A stretch of DNA of 64,000 nucleotides, from positions 2,232,001 to 2,296,000 of the forward strand of contig NZ_JAUSWY010000001.1 of the NCBI RefSeq assembly GCF_030815585.1, in the 5' to 3' direction. This DNA comes from Arthrobacter pascens (GTDB lineage: Bacteria > Actinomycetota > Actinomycetes > Actinomycetales > Micrococcaceae). A model generated the notes under the pieces. That model did not search any database and was not told where the DNA came from. It worked only from the letters and a program-made list of their open reading frames with translations. Made by a program: the position numbers and the translations under genes. Shown in pieces: positions 27,555-36,859 of this stretch (within the stretch, counting starts at the first letter, position 1; each line of letters opens with the position of its first letter).

Positions 27555-27924
27555 AAGAACGGTCGCGCGTGACGGTGGTCATCGCGAGTGGACACAACGA
27601 ACAAGTCCAAAACGGGGACCCATCGCGCACGGGGAAATGTCCGCACTTCGTGCGGCCGGCCGGCAGAAGAGTTACCGGGACACCACGCTCTACACCACCC
27701 TCGCCCCGTGTGCCATGTGCACCGGAACCATCATCCAGTTCAAGATCCCCCGGGTCGTGGTGGGTGAAGCGCGCACGTTCGACGGCGAGTTCGAGCTTTT
27801 GCGATCACGTGGCGTTGAGGTGGTGGTCCTGGATGACCAGCGTTGCGTGGACATGATGCGCACATTCCAGGAAAACAACCCGGACTTGTGGGCGGAGGAC
27901 ATCGCAGAGGACATCGTCGAGTAG
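27551..27924 (+). pseudogene. Nucleoside/cytosine deaminase, frameshifted and N-truncated
   Basis: The ATG at 27551 overlaps the dctA stop (ATGA) and follows AGGAGG. The first frame reads SGHNEQVQNGDPS, then one base is missing; the protein continues in the other frame with AHGEMSALRAAGRQKSYRD and TTLAPCAMCTG. These are the zinc motifs HGE and PCxxC of cytidine/cytosine deaminases, and the frame ends at LWAEDIAEDIVE. The usual first ~45 residues are also missing. The C-terminal half is well conserved, so inactivation looks recent. Confidence 0.8.
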
Positions 27925-28306
27925 GACTAAGGGCGTGCCACCTGGACCAAGGTCTGCGGCGAGATCCGTCAGGGGTTGCACCGGAGCGCGCCGTGGCCGG
28001 GCCGTTTGCGGGAGTAACTCACCGGCTATGGACAGGTCTGGATGTCTCCATGTCTTCCCAGTAGTGGCCGGTACAGGTGCGAAGCGAGATGCAGCCGAAC
28101 GCAGGATTTTATCTCGCCTTGGCGGCCACTCCCCTGTTCGCTATCTAGTTGACGGAATCCCCATTATCGGTAGTTCACTATTATTAGGGGAGTGGCTTGA
28201 GAAGAGCGAATAGACTGGCTAGTTTCCCGCGTCAGTGAGCTTGCTCAGGGAGGGTAATGTCAGGCCTTTGTCCAGTGCCCATGCTTCCGGGTTCCAAAGA
28301 GCTGAA
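27925..28306. other. Spacer with a long inverted repeat
   Basis: No gene recognised. 28125-28135 (GCCACTCCCCT) pairs perfectly with 28186-28196 (AGGGGAGTGGC) across a 50-nt loop. Confidence 0.45.
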
Positions 28307-28336
28307 GCGGCGTGGGCACCCAGGTCCCCACGCCGC
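28307..28336 (-). terminator. Terminator of the GH5 gene
   Basis: GCGGCGTGGG and CCCACGCCGC, a 10-bp stem 16-45 nt beyond the GH5 stop on the minus strand. Confidence 0.7.
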
Positions 28337-28351
28337 CTTGCAGATTGCCGC

Positions 28352-30154
28352 CTAGGCGGAGGTTCCGGTCACGGTCGTGCCGGACTTGGTGATCGTGTAG
28401 TCGATCGTGCCGCCGCCCCAGAAGTGGAAGATGAGGGTGACGGGCTCGTCGTCCCTGACCTCGTTGAAGAAGTCAGGGGTGAGGCTGATCGTGCCCGCAT
28501 CGTAGTCGGGCCGGTAGGTCGCCCAGAACTCCTTGAAGGCGGTCCACGTGTGGGGTCCGGCGTTGGTGCCGTCGGCGTACTTGGCCTCCATCGTGGAAAG
28601 CTCGTCGCCGTTGAACTCGGTCGGGATCGCGAAGCACGAGGAGTTGCAGGCCCACCACTGGGACCAAGGTACGGGGTCCGTGGTCCCGGTGAGGTCGGCG
28701 ATCTGCGCCGTGTCGTAGGTGATGACGTGGATCTGCCACGGCACACCGTCCGAGAAGCGCGCCTCGATCGTGCTGTTCACTCCGTACTCGCGGTCGCCGG
28801 CAAGGCGGGTGAGTGCGGCGGCGGTGAGGGTCAGCGTGTCGCCCTCGACGGTGTAGTCAGCGCCTTCGGCCAGTGCGGTGTCGCCGTGCCACAGGCCCTC
28901 GAACTCGAGGCCGTTGCGGTTGAGGGTGAGCGACTCGTCCGCGATGGTCCCGGCCTTCTCGAGGTAGATCGAGTCGAACGAGGCGGTGCCCGAACGCGTC
29001 GTCAGGCCCGAGTCCATGTACGAGTGCAGGTGCGGGTCGCGCCATTCGAGAGTGTGGCGGTTGAGGTACGAGCCGGCGTCCCACAGCATCAACGTCAAGT
29101 GCTGTTCCCGGGCCTGGTACATGATGCCTTCGAAGAGCTTCAGGAGCTCGCCGTACTGCTGGGACTGGGGGACGCCGGGGCGCGTGTAGTCGTAGCCGAG
29201 GACGCCCCACTCCCCGACGATGACCGGGATCTCGTTGTCGACGAAGGTGTCGTTCACACGCTGGAAGGTGTTCTCGAGGTCCTGCTGGGTCGCCTCGTCG
29301 TAGGTGGTGACCCCGGCGACGTTGACGCTGAAGGGCCAGAACCCGTAGAAGTGGACCGTGGCGGCGATCATGTCGTCGTCGAGGGAGTCGATGGTGGCCT
29401 TGAGCGCGTCCACGTGCGGCTGCTCGGAGTTGGTGACCCACGTCGGCAGCACCAGGAGCCGGTCTCCGTTGTTCCCGCCGGTGGCGCGGACGGCCTCGTA
29501 GAAGGCGACGTTGAGCGTGGCGGTGTGGGCGTCCTTGTTGGCCTCGTCAGTGGGGAACTGCGGTTCGTTGATGCTCTCGAACGACAGCTCGGACGGGTGG
29601 TTCTTGAACCGCTCGGCGATCTGGGTCCACATCGAGTCGAACTTCGCCAGCACGTTCTCACGGTCGTCCGGCAGCGCCTTGGTCCACATCTGGTCGTGCA
29701 TGTTGACCATCACTTGGAGGTCGTTCGCGATCGCCCAGTCGACGACCTGCTCGACGCGGTCCAGCCAGGCCGGGTCGATCGTGTAGTCCGGTGCCGGGCC
29801 GGTGTACTGGTCCCAGCTCACCGGGAGGCGGATCGACTTGTAGCCGTTGGCCTTGATGGTCTGGAGGAGTTCCTCGGTGATCAGCGGGTTGCCCCAGGCG
29901 GTCTCACCGCCCAGCGCGTCCAGGGCGTTGCCGACGTTCCAGCCCGGCTGCATGGCCGCGACCTGCTCCATGGCAGTGACCGAGGTGGTCGGCTTGCAGA
30001 GGCGGCCGTTGCCGGTGCCCTTGTAATCAACCTCGCAGCCTTGGGCCGCTTGGGCGCTGACCGCGCCCAGGAAACAGGTCGCCAGCAGCGCGAGCACGGC
30101 GCCCATGACGGCGACCAGCCGCAGGCGGGTTCTTCGAGGGGGGTGCAATTTCAC
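28352..30154 (-). CDS. Secreted glycoside hydrolase family 5 endo-beta-glucanase (cellulase/xyloglucanase type)
   Basis: 600 residues. Signal peptide at ~1-37 (RRTRLRLVAVMGAVLALLATCFLGAVSAQA). The GH5 barrel runs from ~60 to 405: GWNVGNALDA, IRLPVSWDQY, acid/base Glu197 in SFESINEPQ, and nucleophile Glu315 in VIVGEWG. The motif style suits the GH5_4 branch, which includes xyloglucanases. Residues ~410-500 resemble an X2 module and ~500-600 a CBM-like end. It cleaves beta-1,4-glucan outside the cell. Start is GTG with GGAGAG upstream. A CebR-like dyad lies 97 nt upstream. It starts the polysaccharide locus. Confidence 0.88.
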   Translation of the reverse strand: MKLHPPRRTRLRLVAVMGAVLALLATCFLGAVSAQAAQGCEVDYKGTGNGRLCKPTTSVTAMEQVAAMQPGWNVGNALDALGGETAWGNPLITEELLQTIKANGYKSIRLPVSWDQYTGPAPDYTIDPAWLDRVEQVVDWAIANDLQVMVNMHDQMWTKALPDDRENVLAKFDSMWTQIAERFKNHPSELSFESINEPQFPTDEANKDAHTATLNVAFYEAVRATGGNNGDRLLVLPTWVTNSEQPHVDALKATIDSLDDDMIAATVHFYGFWPFSVNVAGVTTYDEATQQDLENTFQRVNDTFVDNEIPVIVGEWGVLGYDYTRPGVPQSQQYGELLKLFEGIMYQAREQHLTLMLWDAGSYLNRHTLEWRDPHLHSYMDSGLTTRSGTASFDSIYLEKAGTIADESLTLNRNGLEFEGLWHGDTALAEGADYTVEGDTLTLTAAALTRLAGDREYGVNSTIEARFSDGVPWQIHVITYDTAQIADLTGTTDPVPWSQWWACNSSCFAIPTEFNGDELSTMEAKYADGTNAGPHTWTAFKEFWATYRPDYDAGTISLTPDFFNEVRDDEPVTLIFHFWGGGTIDYTITKSGTTVTGTSA

Positions 30155-30250
30155 GTGGGACTCTCCTTGACATTAGAGATTTCTTGAACAAAAACGGTCC
30201 TCCGGGACATACGGGTTGCCGGCAGAGGACGCCAAATAACCGTTGCTGCA

Positions 30251-30268
30251 TGGGAGCGATTGCTCCCA
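30251..30268. promoter_or_regulatory. CebR/CelR-like operator upstream of GH5
   Basis: TGGGAGC-GATT-GCTCCCA. The known actinobacterial cellulose regulators of the LacI family bind TGGGAGCGCTCCCA; here the same arms are 4 nt further apart. No cebR gene is in the window. Confidence 0.55.
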
Positions 30269-30301
30269 GCGACAAGTGTGAACGCTAACAAACCTTTGTG
30301 G

Positions 30302-30396
30302 TGCCCACGAAGGGTGAGTAGTCCTGGAACGCCCCAATGTTGCCGATCACCGGGATATAGGCGAAGACCAGGAGCAGGGCGATATTGATCGCGCCG
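30302..30396 (-). pseudogene. Fragment of a sugar ABC transporter permease
   Basis: 30302-30382 matches 44031-44111 inside the permease gene with two mismatches in 81 nt; the product fragment is LLLVFAYIPVIGNIGAFQDYSPFVG. The rest of the gene is absent. Confidence 0.85.
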
Positions 30397-30410
30397 AATA
30401 CTCGGCGTGT

Positions 30411-30438
30411 AGTGATTACAAGCGAGTGATTACAAGCG
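30411..30438. repeat. 14-bp tandem duplication at the end of the GH4 gene
   Basis: AGTGATTACAAGCG occurs twice in a row; the second copy includes the GH4 stop. It marks the junction with the permease fragment. Confidence 0.9.
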
Positions 30439-31806
30439 CAGTGCTGCTGGCAGAAGTCCGGAATGCGCCTCAAGGAGCTCGTCAGTCATGGCGCGGATCT
30501 GATCGAGTGTGAGCAGGGCGCTCGTCAACGGGTCGAGCATCACCGCGTGGTACACGTGTTCACGCACACCGGTTAGCGCAGCTCTGAGGGCGAGATCCTG
30601 TACGCCGATATTGGTTCTGTTGACGGCTGCGAGCTGAGCCGGCAGGTCGCCGACCGCAGTGGGTTGCACCCCATTCCCGTCCACCAAACAAGGCACCTCA
30701 ACGCAAGCGGATTCCGGAAGATTCCCGATCAATCCGTCGTTCGGTACATTGCCGTAAACAACGCTCGGTGTTCCCGTCACCATCGAGTTGATGATGCTCG
30801 CGCCGTACTCGACCGAGGTAGCGAGGTTCGCTTTCAATATTGAGAGCTGTACGTCGATGTCGCCCTGCTCATCATGGCTGGAACAGATTTCGAAGTAGTC
30901 CCAGCGTTGCGGAATGTATTCCAGAGTAAGGTCCGGCGACTTTCGGAAGTACGGCAGGTACTCGGACGCGTGATGACTGGACTCGGTCTGGAAGAACCCG
31001 AAGGCGTCCATAATCGTCGTGCGTACTTGTTCGTTGCCCCCCTCGTAGTTGCTGGCAGCTTCAGCGGGCTCGCTGTGATCACCGTCGTCCTTTGCGAGGC
31101 TGTCTGCCCCCTGGCCTCGGACGTGGCGGCTTTGCATGATCGCACGCAGGCCTGGATAGAGGTCTTCTTCGCCGCGGCGGAAACTGAGAATCCAGGCTTG
31201 ATGGTTGATGCCGGCGCAGACAAAACTCACATCGTCGTAGGGAACATCGAGGGTCCGGGCCAGCATCCGCGTCGTCCCCTGGACACTGTGGCAGAGCCCG
31301 ACGGCCTTAAGTCCTTTTGCGTTGAGGAACCCTGTCGCCATGGCCATCGGGTTGGCGTAGTTGATGAACTGCGCATTGGGACACAATTCCAGAGCATCCG
31401 CTGCGATGGCGTCATAGGAGTTGACGGAACGGAGGAATCGGAACACACCTCCCGGACCGACAGTATCCCCGACCGCCTGGTCCACACCGTATTTCCGCGG
31501 GATCTCAACGTCGTGCCTGTAGGAATCGATACCGCCGACTTGGAAGGTAATGATGACGAAGTCAGCATCGCGGAGGGCCTCGCGGCGGTCGATGGTCTCG
31601 ACAATCTTGGTATCGAAACCATGGTGGGCTATAAGGGATCGGGCAGCATCAGCAGTGCGCGATAGCCGCTCCGGGTCAAGGTCCATCAAACACAGGGTGC
31701 TGGAACGGAGGGCCGGAAAACTCAACAGATCACCTATGAGGCGAAACGGAAACACGAACCCCCCGGCACCGATGATTGTAATTTTTTGGGAACAGGATGT
31801 TGTCAT
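30430..31806 (-). CDS. Glycoside hydrolase family 4 (alpha-galactosidase/alpha-glucosidase type)
   Basis: 458 residues. The N-terminal NAD-binding fold (KITIIGAGGFVFPFRLIGDLL) and the GH4 metal/substrate motifs CHSVQGTT and CAGINHQAW are present, with the N-terminal FINYANPMAM. GH4 enzymes hydrolyse alpha-linked sugars by an NAD- and Mn-dependent oxidation-elimination route in the cytoplasm. The CHSVQ version is usual for alpha-galactosidases (MelA), so galactosides are the likeliest substrate. Divergent from the AraC regulator 90 bp away. Confidence 0.88.
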   Translation of the reverse strand: MTTSCSQKITIIGAGGFVFPFRLIGDLLSFPALRSSTLCLMDLDPERLSRTADAARSLIAHHGFDTKIVETIDRREALRDADFVIITFQVGGIDSYRHDVEIPRKYGVDQAVGDTVGPGGVFRFLRSVNSYDAIAADALELCPNAQFINYANPMAMATGFLNAKGLKAVGLCHSVQGTTRMLARTLDVPYDDVSFVCAGINHQAWILSFRRGEEDLYPGLRAIMQSRHVRGQGADSLAKDDGDHSEPAEAASNYEGGNEQVRTTIMDAFGFFQTESSHHASEYLPYFRKSPDLTLEYIPQRWDYFEICSSHDEQGDIDVQLSILKANLATSVEYGASIINSMVTGTPSVVYGNVPNDGLIGNLPESACVEVPCLVDGNGVQPTAVGDLPAQLAAVNRTNIGVQDLALRAALTGVREHVYHAVMLDPLTSALLTLDQIRAMTDELLEAHSGLLPAALRL

Positions 31807-31896
31807 CCATCCAAGCTAGGCTGCATCCTAGAATCTCACTTCCGTTCCAAACGGCGAATGTTCCGGGATACTACGATGGCATGTATGTTTAGGGCC

Positions 31897-32766
31897 ATGC
31901 CCGTCGAAACCCTGCTGCCAGAATCCCCTGACTCCGTCGAAATAACTGCATCCCGGCTCTCGGTATGGCGAGGCGAGGTGCCTTCGATGCCGAGAGCGCA
32001 CCGGCACGACGACCTTGAACTTAATTTCGTTCTGGACGGCGCCTTGGAGTATCTGTTCGGCGGCTCCCGGGTCAGAATTGAAAGCGGCCAAATTGCGTTG
32101 TTCTGGGCGGCTACGCCTCATCGACTCATTGCTAAAGATGCGACGCCGAGCGACATCTGGTGGCTGCACATTCCACTTCCCAAGGTGTTGAGCTGGGGGC
32201 TTCCCAACCGAAATCTCAACGAACTCCTCATGAATCAACTGATCGTTGTTCCAGCAGCCGCTGTCGAGCGCAACTTAGAATCAATGTTCAAGTCCTGGAC
32301 AAGTGACTTGGAAAGCTGCGAGGGCGAGACGATTGCGCTCCTTGAGGCGCATGCCGTGACAAGACGAGCGCTGCAACACCATTTGCAGTCAAGCTCTGAT
32401 GCAGACGAAAATCAAACCCTTCCTGCCGCGACAGGTGACTGCATGATGCGCATTACTACGATGGCGCAGTTCATGACCACCCATTTCCGACAGAACATCT
32501 CGATGTCGGACATTGCCTCCTCCGCGCATCTAAGCCCAAACTATGCAATGACACTGTTTCGTGACATGGTCGGCACGACGCTAGGAAACTATCTCACTCG
32601 TTGCCGGGTTGCTGAGGCCCAGCGACTGCTCATCACGACATCAATGACAACACTCGCGATCGCCCACGCGGCTGGATTCGGTTCGCAAAGCAGTTTCTAC
32701 GACCACTTCACCCGCCTGTGCGGATCCTCACCAGGTACATACAGGCGGCTAAGATCAATACCTTGA
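31897..32766 (+). CDS. AraC-family transcriptional regulator
   Basis: About 290 residues. A cupin-type sugar-sensing N-terminal domain (HRHDDLELNFVLDGALEYLFGG) precedes a double HTH at the C-terminus (NISMSDIASSAHLSPNYAMTLFRDMVGTTLGNYLTRCRVAEAQRLL and AIAHAAGFGSQSSFYDHFTRLCGSSPGTYRR). The arrangement opposite the GH4 gene, as in melR-melA, makes it the probable activator of that gene. Starts at 31858, 31876 and 31885 are also open; 31897 fits the family N-terminus best. Confidence 0.87.
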   Translation: MPVETLLPESPDSVEITASRLSVWRGEVPSMPRAHRHDDLELNFVLDGALEYLFGGSRVRIESGQIALFWAATPHRLIAKDATPSDIWWLHIPLPKVLSWGLPNRNLNELLMNQLIVVPAAAVERNLESMFKSWTSDLESCEGETIALLEAHAVTRRALQHHLQSSSDADENQTLPAATGDCMMRITTMAQFMTTHFRQNISMSDIASSAHLSPNYAMTLFRDMVGTTLGNYLTRCRVAEAQRLLITTSMTTLAIAHAAGFGSQSSFYDHFTRLCGSSPGTYRRLRSIP

Positions 32767-33185
32767 CCTGAGCACTGGTTGGGAACCTAAATCAAGGGCC
32801 AGCCGCGTGATAAGCAACCACTTCAGAGGAAGGGTAGTGAGTTCCGGTCGGGCGGTGCCCGAGAGGAACCCTTCGCCACAGTGTGACAATGACCTAACTC
32901 CCGCACGACTCCGCCTTTCGAACGGTGGAACTGTCGAGGGCTACCTCGAAGGCCTTCGACGGCACTACCCGGCTACGCCGGCCGACGCCTTCGTCGACGT
33001 CGTCGATTTTCACGTAGCTCCGTCCGACTCCACTCACACCGGGGAAGCATAGAAGGCACCGCCCGTTAAGGATTCGGCGGCTTACGGGAATCAGGGGCGA
33101 CATTTAGCGTCGCCAAAATGCCACCACTTAAATAGACCGGCACACGTCATTCCGGTTAATGAATCCTTTATTGAGCGTTTGTTGC
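32767..33185. other. Spacer, no recognised gene
   Basis: Short frames only, none family-like. A GC-rich run of CG-TCG repeats lies near 32990-33010. Confidence 0.4.
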
Positions 33186-33455
33186 TTAGGTGGCTCGGAC
33201 CATTCGAACCGACCGCAAGTTGTCTTCGGTTCTCACCGCTCCATCGGTGACAAATCCATGTTTTTGGTAGCAGGCTTGTGCGCGCGGATTAGGGTCGGCG
33301 ACCCAAAGGGCAGCAGGCGCACTCCGGTCGATGACCGCATTGAGTAGGGCCGTACCAACCCCCGAGCCATGGAACGCGGCATATGCGTAAAGGAGGTGCA
33401 ACTGTCGCGCCTCGTCGGCCTCGTCAAGCGAGGGGCCTGACAATGGGGAGGACAA
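33186..33455 (-). pseudogene. GNAT acetyltransferase, C-terminal fragment
   Basis: 89 residues containing the acetyl-CoA binding loop (AFHGSGVGTALLNAVID) and the terminal strand-helix AALWVADPNPRAQACYQKHGF. The first half of a ~160-residue GNAT fold is missing, replaced by the sequence of the neighbouring RNA-ligase remnant. Confidence 0.8.
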
Positions 33456-33465
33456 GCCCGAGTGG

Positions 33466-33830
33466 ATGAGTCGGCTGCGGCAATCCCGGGTGCACTTCGG
33501 CGAAGTGAAGGTACAGCTAGGTTCACTTGCGTCCTTCGGTGATACGGTCGCGTACCTTGAGGTTGATTCTCCGCGTATCTACGATTTCACGACGTGCTCC
33601 TGCAGAGCATCAACCCAGCTCCGGGAGATGCAGCACGTTACTTCGAGCTCGACGGATGGACTCCCCATCTGACCCTCGAACAAGGCCGCTCGATCGACTT
33701 CAACAAGCTGCGTGCAGCGGTTGATCGGCTCGGGCATTTGCCGACATTCACTGTGGACACACTATGGGTCTGTCGTCAGGATCGCCCAGGTCAGCCTTAC
33801 TACCCTGAAACGACTATCAATCTCCGGTAG
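33466..33830 (+). pseudogene. 2'-5' RNA ligase/phosphodiesterase-like protein, frameshifted fragment
   Basis: Frame one reads VHFGEVKVQLGSLASFGDTVAYLEVDSPRIYDF; the protein continues in the next frame from ~33594 with VLLQSINPAPGDAARYFELDGWTPHLTLEQG and TINLR. PHLTL is the second H-x-T motif of this fold. A single-base loss near 33590 breaks the gene, and the N-terminal half with the first H-x-T is missing. Confidence 0.65.
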
Positions 33831-34096
33831 GACAAAAGTATGCGCAGGATGAATCCGAGCCTCCGCTGACGTCCAGCGTCAGGTCCGAGCTCGGCGGAGT
33901 CTCCTCGCCTGCCCCGTCCAAGAATCGGGTCCGGGTTGGCTCAAACGCCGGCCTGGCGGGACCGGGTGTTCATGCGGGAACGACACTAACCCGAGTTCAC
34001 ACTGCAGAAATGCGGCCCGCCGCCTGCGGCAATCATCGAGGGTAGGCATCTCAGTCTCAGCAGGGGAAACATGCTCAGGACCCGTTGCGACCCGCT
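33831..34096. other. Spacer, nothing recognised
   Basis: Short region between the RNA-ligase remnant and the integrase fragment; no gene seen. Confidence 0.4.
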
Positions 34097-34494
34097 TCAG
34101 CACCGATCTTGGTCCTCGACTGTTTCGCGGAGTCGCGCTCCTTCTTCCCGTCGCCGTCGAAGGTGCACGAGGCTTTCTTCCAGCGCGCTGACTTCGCCGA
34201 GCCATTTGTGTTGGCGTGCTTCGGCGAGTCGTTCCTCGGCGTTGTTGGTCACGTCCTCCAGGCGCCCGGGTTGTGCATGGTCCATCTGCAGGAAGCGGCA
34301 TTTGATGCAGACGTGTTCGTGAACACAGGGGGTTGCGTAGGGGCGGTGGCAGGTATCAAGGGCGACCCTGCGCAGGAGGAAGTGTTGTTCGAATTCCGCC
34401 CACTCAGTGTCTGATGCGGCCCTGGCTTCATGGCCGGGTCGGGTTTGCCAGCGACGTTCAATGAAGGCGTGGTGGGCCTGGATGACATGTTCCG
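34097..34494 (-). pseudogene. Site-specific integrase/transposase, C-terminal tail
   Basis: The minus strand reads EFEQHFLLRRVALDTCHRPY, then TPCVHEHVCIKCRFLQMD, then AQPGRLEDVTNNAEERLAEA and WLGEVSALEESLVHLRRRRE. This cysteine/histidine-rich tail plus helical C-terminus is typical of long actinobacterial site-specific integrases. The catalytic R-H-R-Y domain is absent: upstream the sequence switches at ~34495 into an acetylxylan esterase. It is the only integrase trace in the window. Confidence 0.6.
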
Positions 34495-34647
34495 GGAATA
34501 CTGCTCCGCAGGCTCAAAGATGGCATCGAGGGGAAACATTCGCGCCTCCTCGAGGGTGGCATCCCAGAAAGAGTGGAAGTCATCCGGGGGCGTCACTGTT
34601 GAGGTGTGCGCGCGGAGCTGCTCGAGGGGAAGGTCAGAAAGAGGCAT
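34495..34647 (-). pseudogene. Acetylxylan esterase (AXE1/cephalosporin-C deacetylase type), N-terminal fragment
   Basis: MPLSDLPLEQLRAHTSTVTPPDDFHSFWDATLEEAR is the start of AXE1-type esterases (usually ~320 residues); the match ends after ~50 residues at EPAEQY. It lay directly downstream of the GH51 gene, consistent with removal of acetyl groups from xylan or arabinoxylan, and was cut by the integrase-bearing junction. Confidence 0.75.
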
Positions 34648-34758
34648 GCTGCTGTCCGGTCCTGTCGGTTTCTTGAGGGTTGTTGGTTGTTGGGGTTGCT
34701 GGAACTGGTGGTGATCCTCTGCGTCACGAGGGCAGGCTGCGCCGTCGAACGAAGCCGC

Positions 34759-36360
<1,602 letters not shown>

Positions 36361-36581
36361 GGTCAAGATTCTCCAAAGTCTATGAGTAGATTCAGCTAGT
36401 TTGATTCCCGGACGATGAACCGGAAGGGGGCCCCGGGCTCGAGCCCGGGGCGGGGGGAACGGTCTTTGATCCGCTCGGTCAGAGGAGTGAGCGCCGTGCC
36501 GACCATCCAGTCGTTTTCGCCGAGGAGGACCAGGGGATGGACTGGCTGAGACGACTCGCTCCTCTGGCCCGGGCACCAGGG
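36361..36581 (-). other. Unassigned remnant coding sequence upstream of GH51
   Basis: A minus-strand frame ending at 36396 reads HPLVLLGENDWMVGTALTPLTERIKDRS and ends FRFIVRESN. It looks like protein sequence with a regulator-like C-terminus, but I cannot place it and it has no start. Confidence 0.3.
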
Positions 36582-36675
36582 CCGAGCGGCAGGACTGCAC
36601 CCTGACGGACCTACACGGAGCACTCCGTCGCCGAGAAAGCCTTGCTGTGCCAGCGCGGCGGTCCGGACGGCTGCT
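36582..36675 (-). pseudogene. Duplicated scrap of the GH31 gene
   Basis: Aligns with 37063-37160 (the RWHRKALSVMEAAVYVRQGAVLPFG region of GH31) at roughly four bases in five, with an in-frame stop. A remnant of a second GH31 gene. Confidence 0.75.
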
Positions 36676-36719
36676 AAAAGCTGTTCTGGCCGTTGCGCAG
36701 ATCCAGCCACGATGCCTCA

Positions 36720-36859
36720 TTTAGGCGGGTCCGGTCAGAACTGCCGATCGCTACGAGCTTTCCGGTCTGACTGGACGGAAGTTGCTTTGCGAATCGCCTG
36801 GCAATGTTTCCCGGGCCGAGGATTCCCCACCTGATGGTCTCTTGGACAAACTCCTTCAT
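36720..36859 (-). pseudogene. Gfo/Idh/MocA oxidoreductase, N-terminal fragment
   Basis: MKEFVQETIRWGILGPGNIARRFAKQLPSSQTGKLVAIGSSD is the start of a Gfo/Idh/MocA sugar dehydrogenase, including the NAD-binding GPGNIA loop. Its ATG overlaps the GH31 stop (ATGA), so it was the next gene of the operon. After ~45 residues it runs into the GH31 scrap. Confidence 0.82.

Noticed and set aside
28235..30187. 650-codon plus-strand ORF
   Set aside because: It is the antisense shadow of the GH5 gene, which has signal peptide, catalytic motifs and ribosome binding site on the other strand.
34249..34493. Full-length protein from the 34249-34647 frame
   Set aside because: Only the first ~50 codons are esterase-like; the remainder is integrase DNA read in the wrong frame.
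36361..36720. N-terminal extension of the GH51 gene
   Set aside because: The family N-terminus starts at 36360 with a ribosome binding site; the extension contains scraps of other genes.
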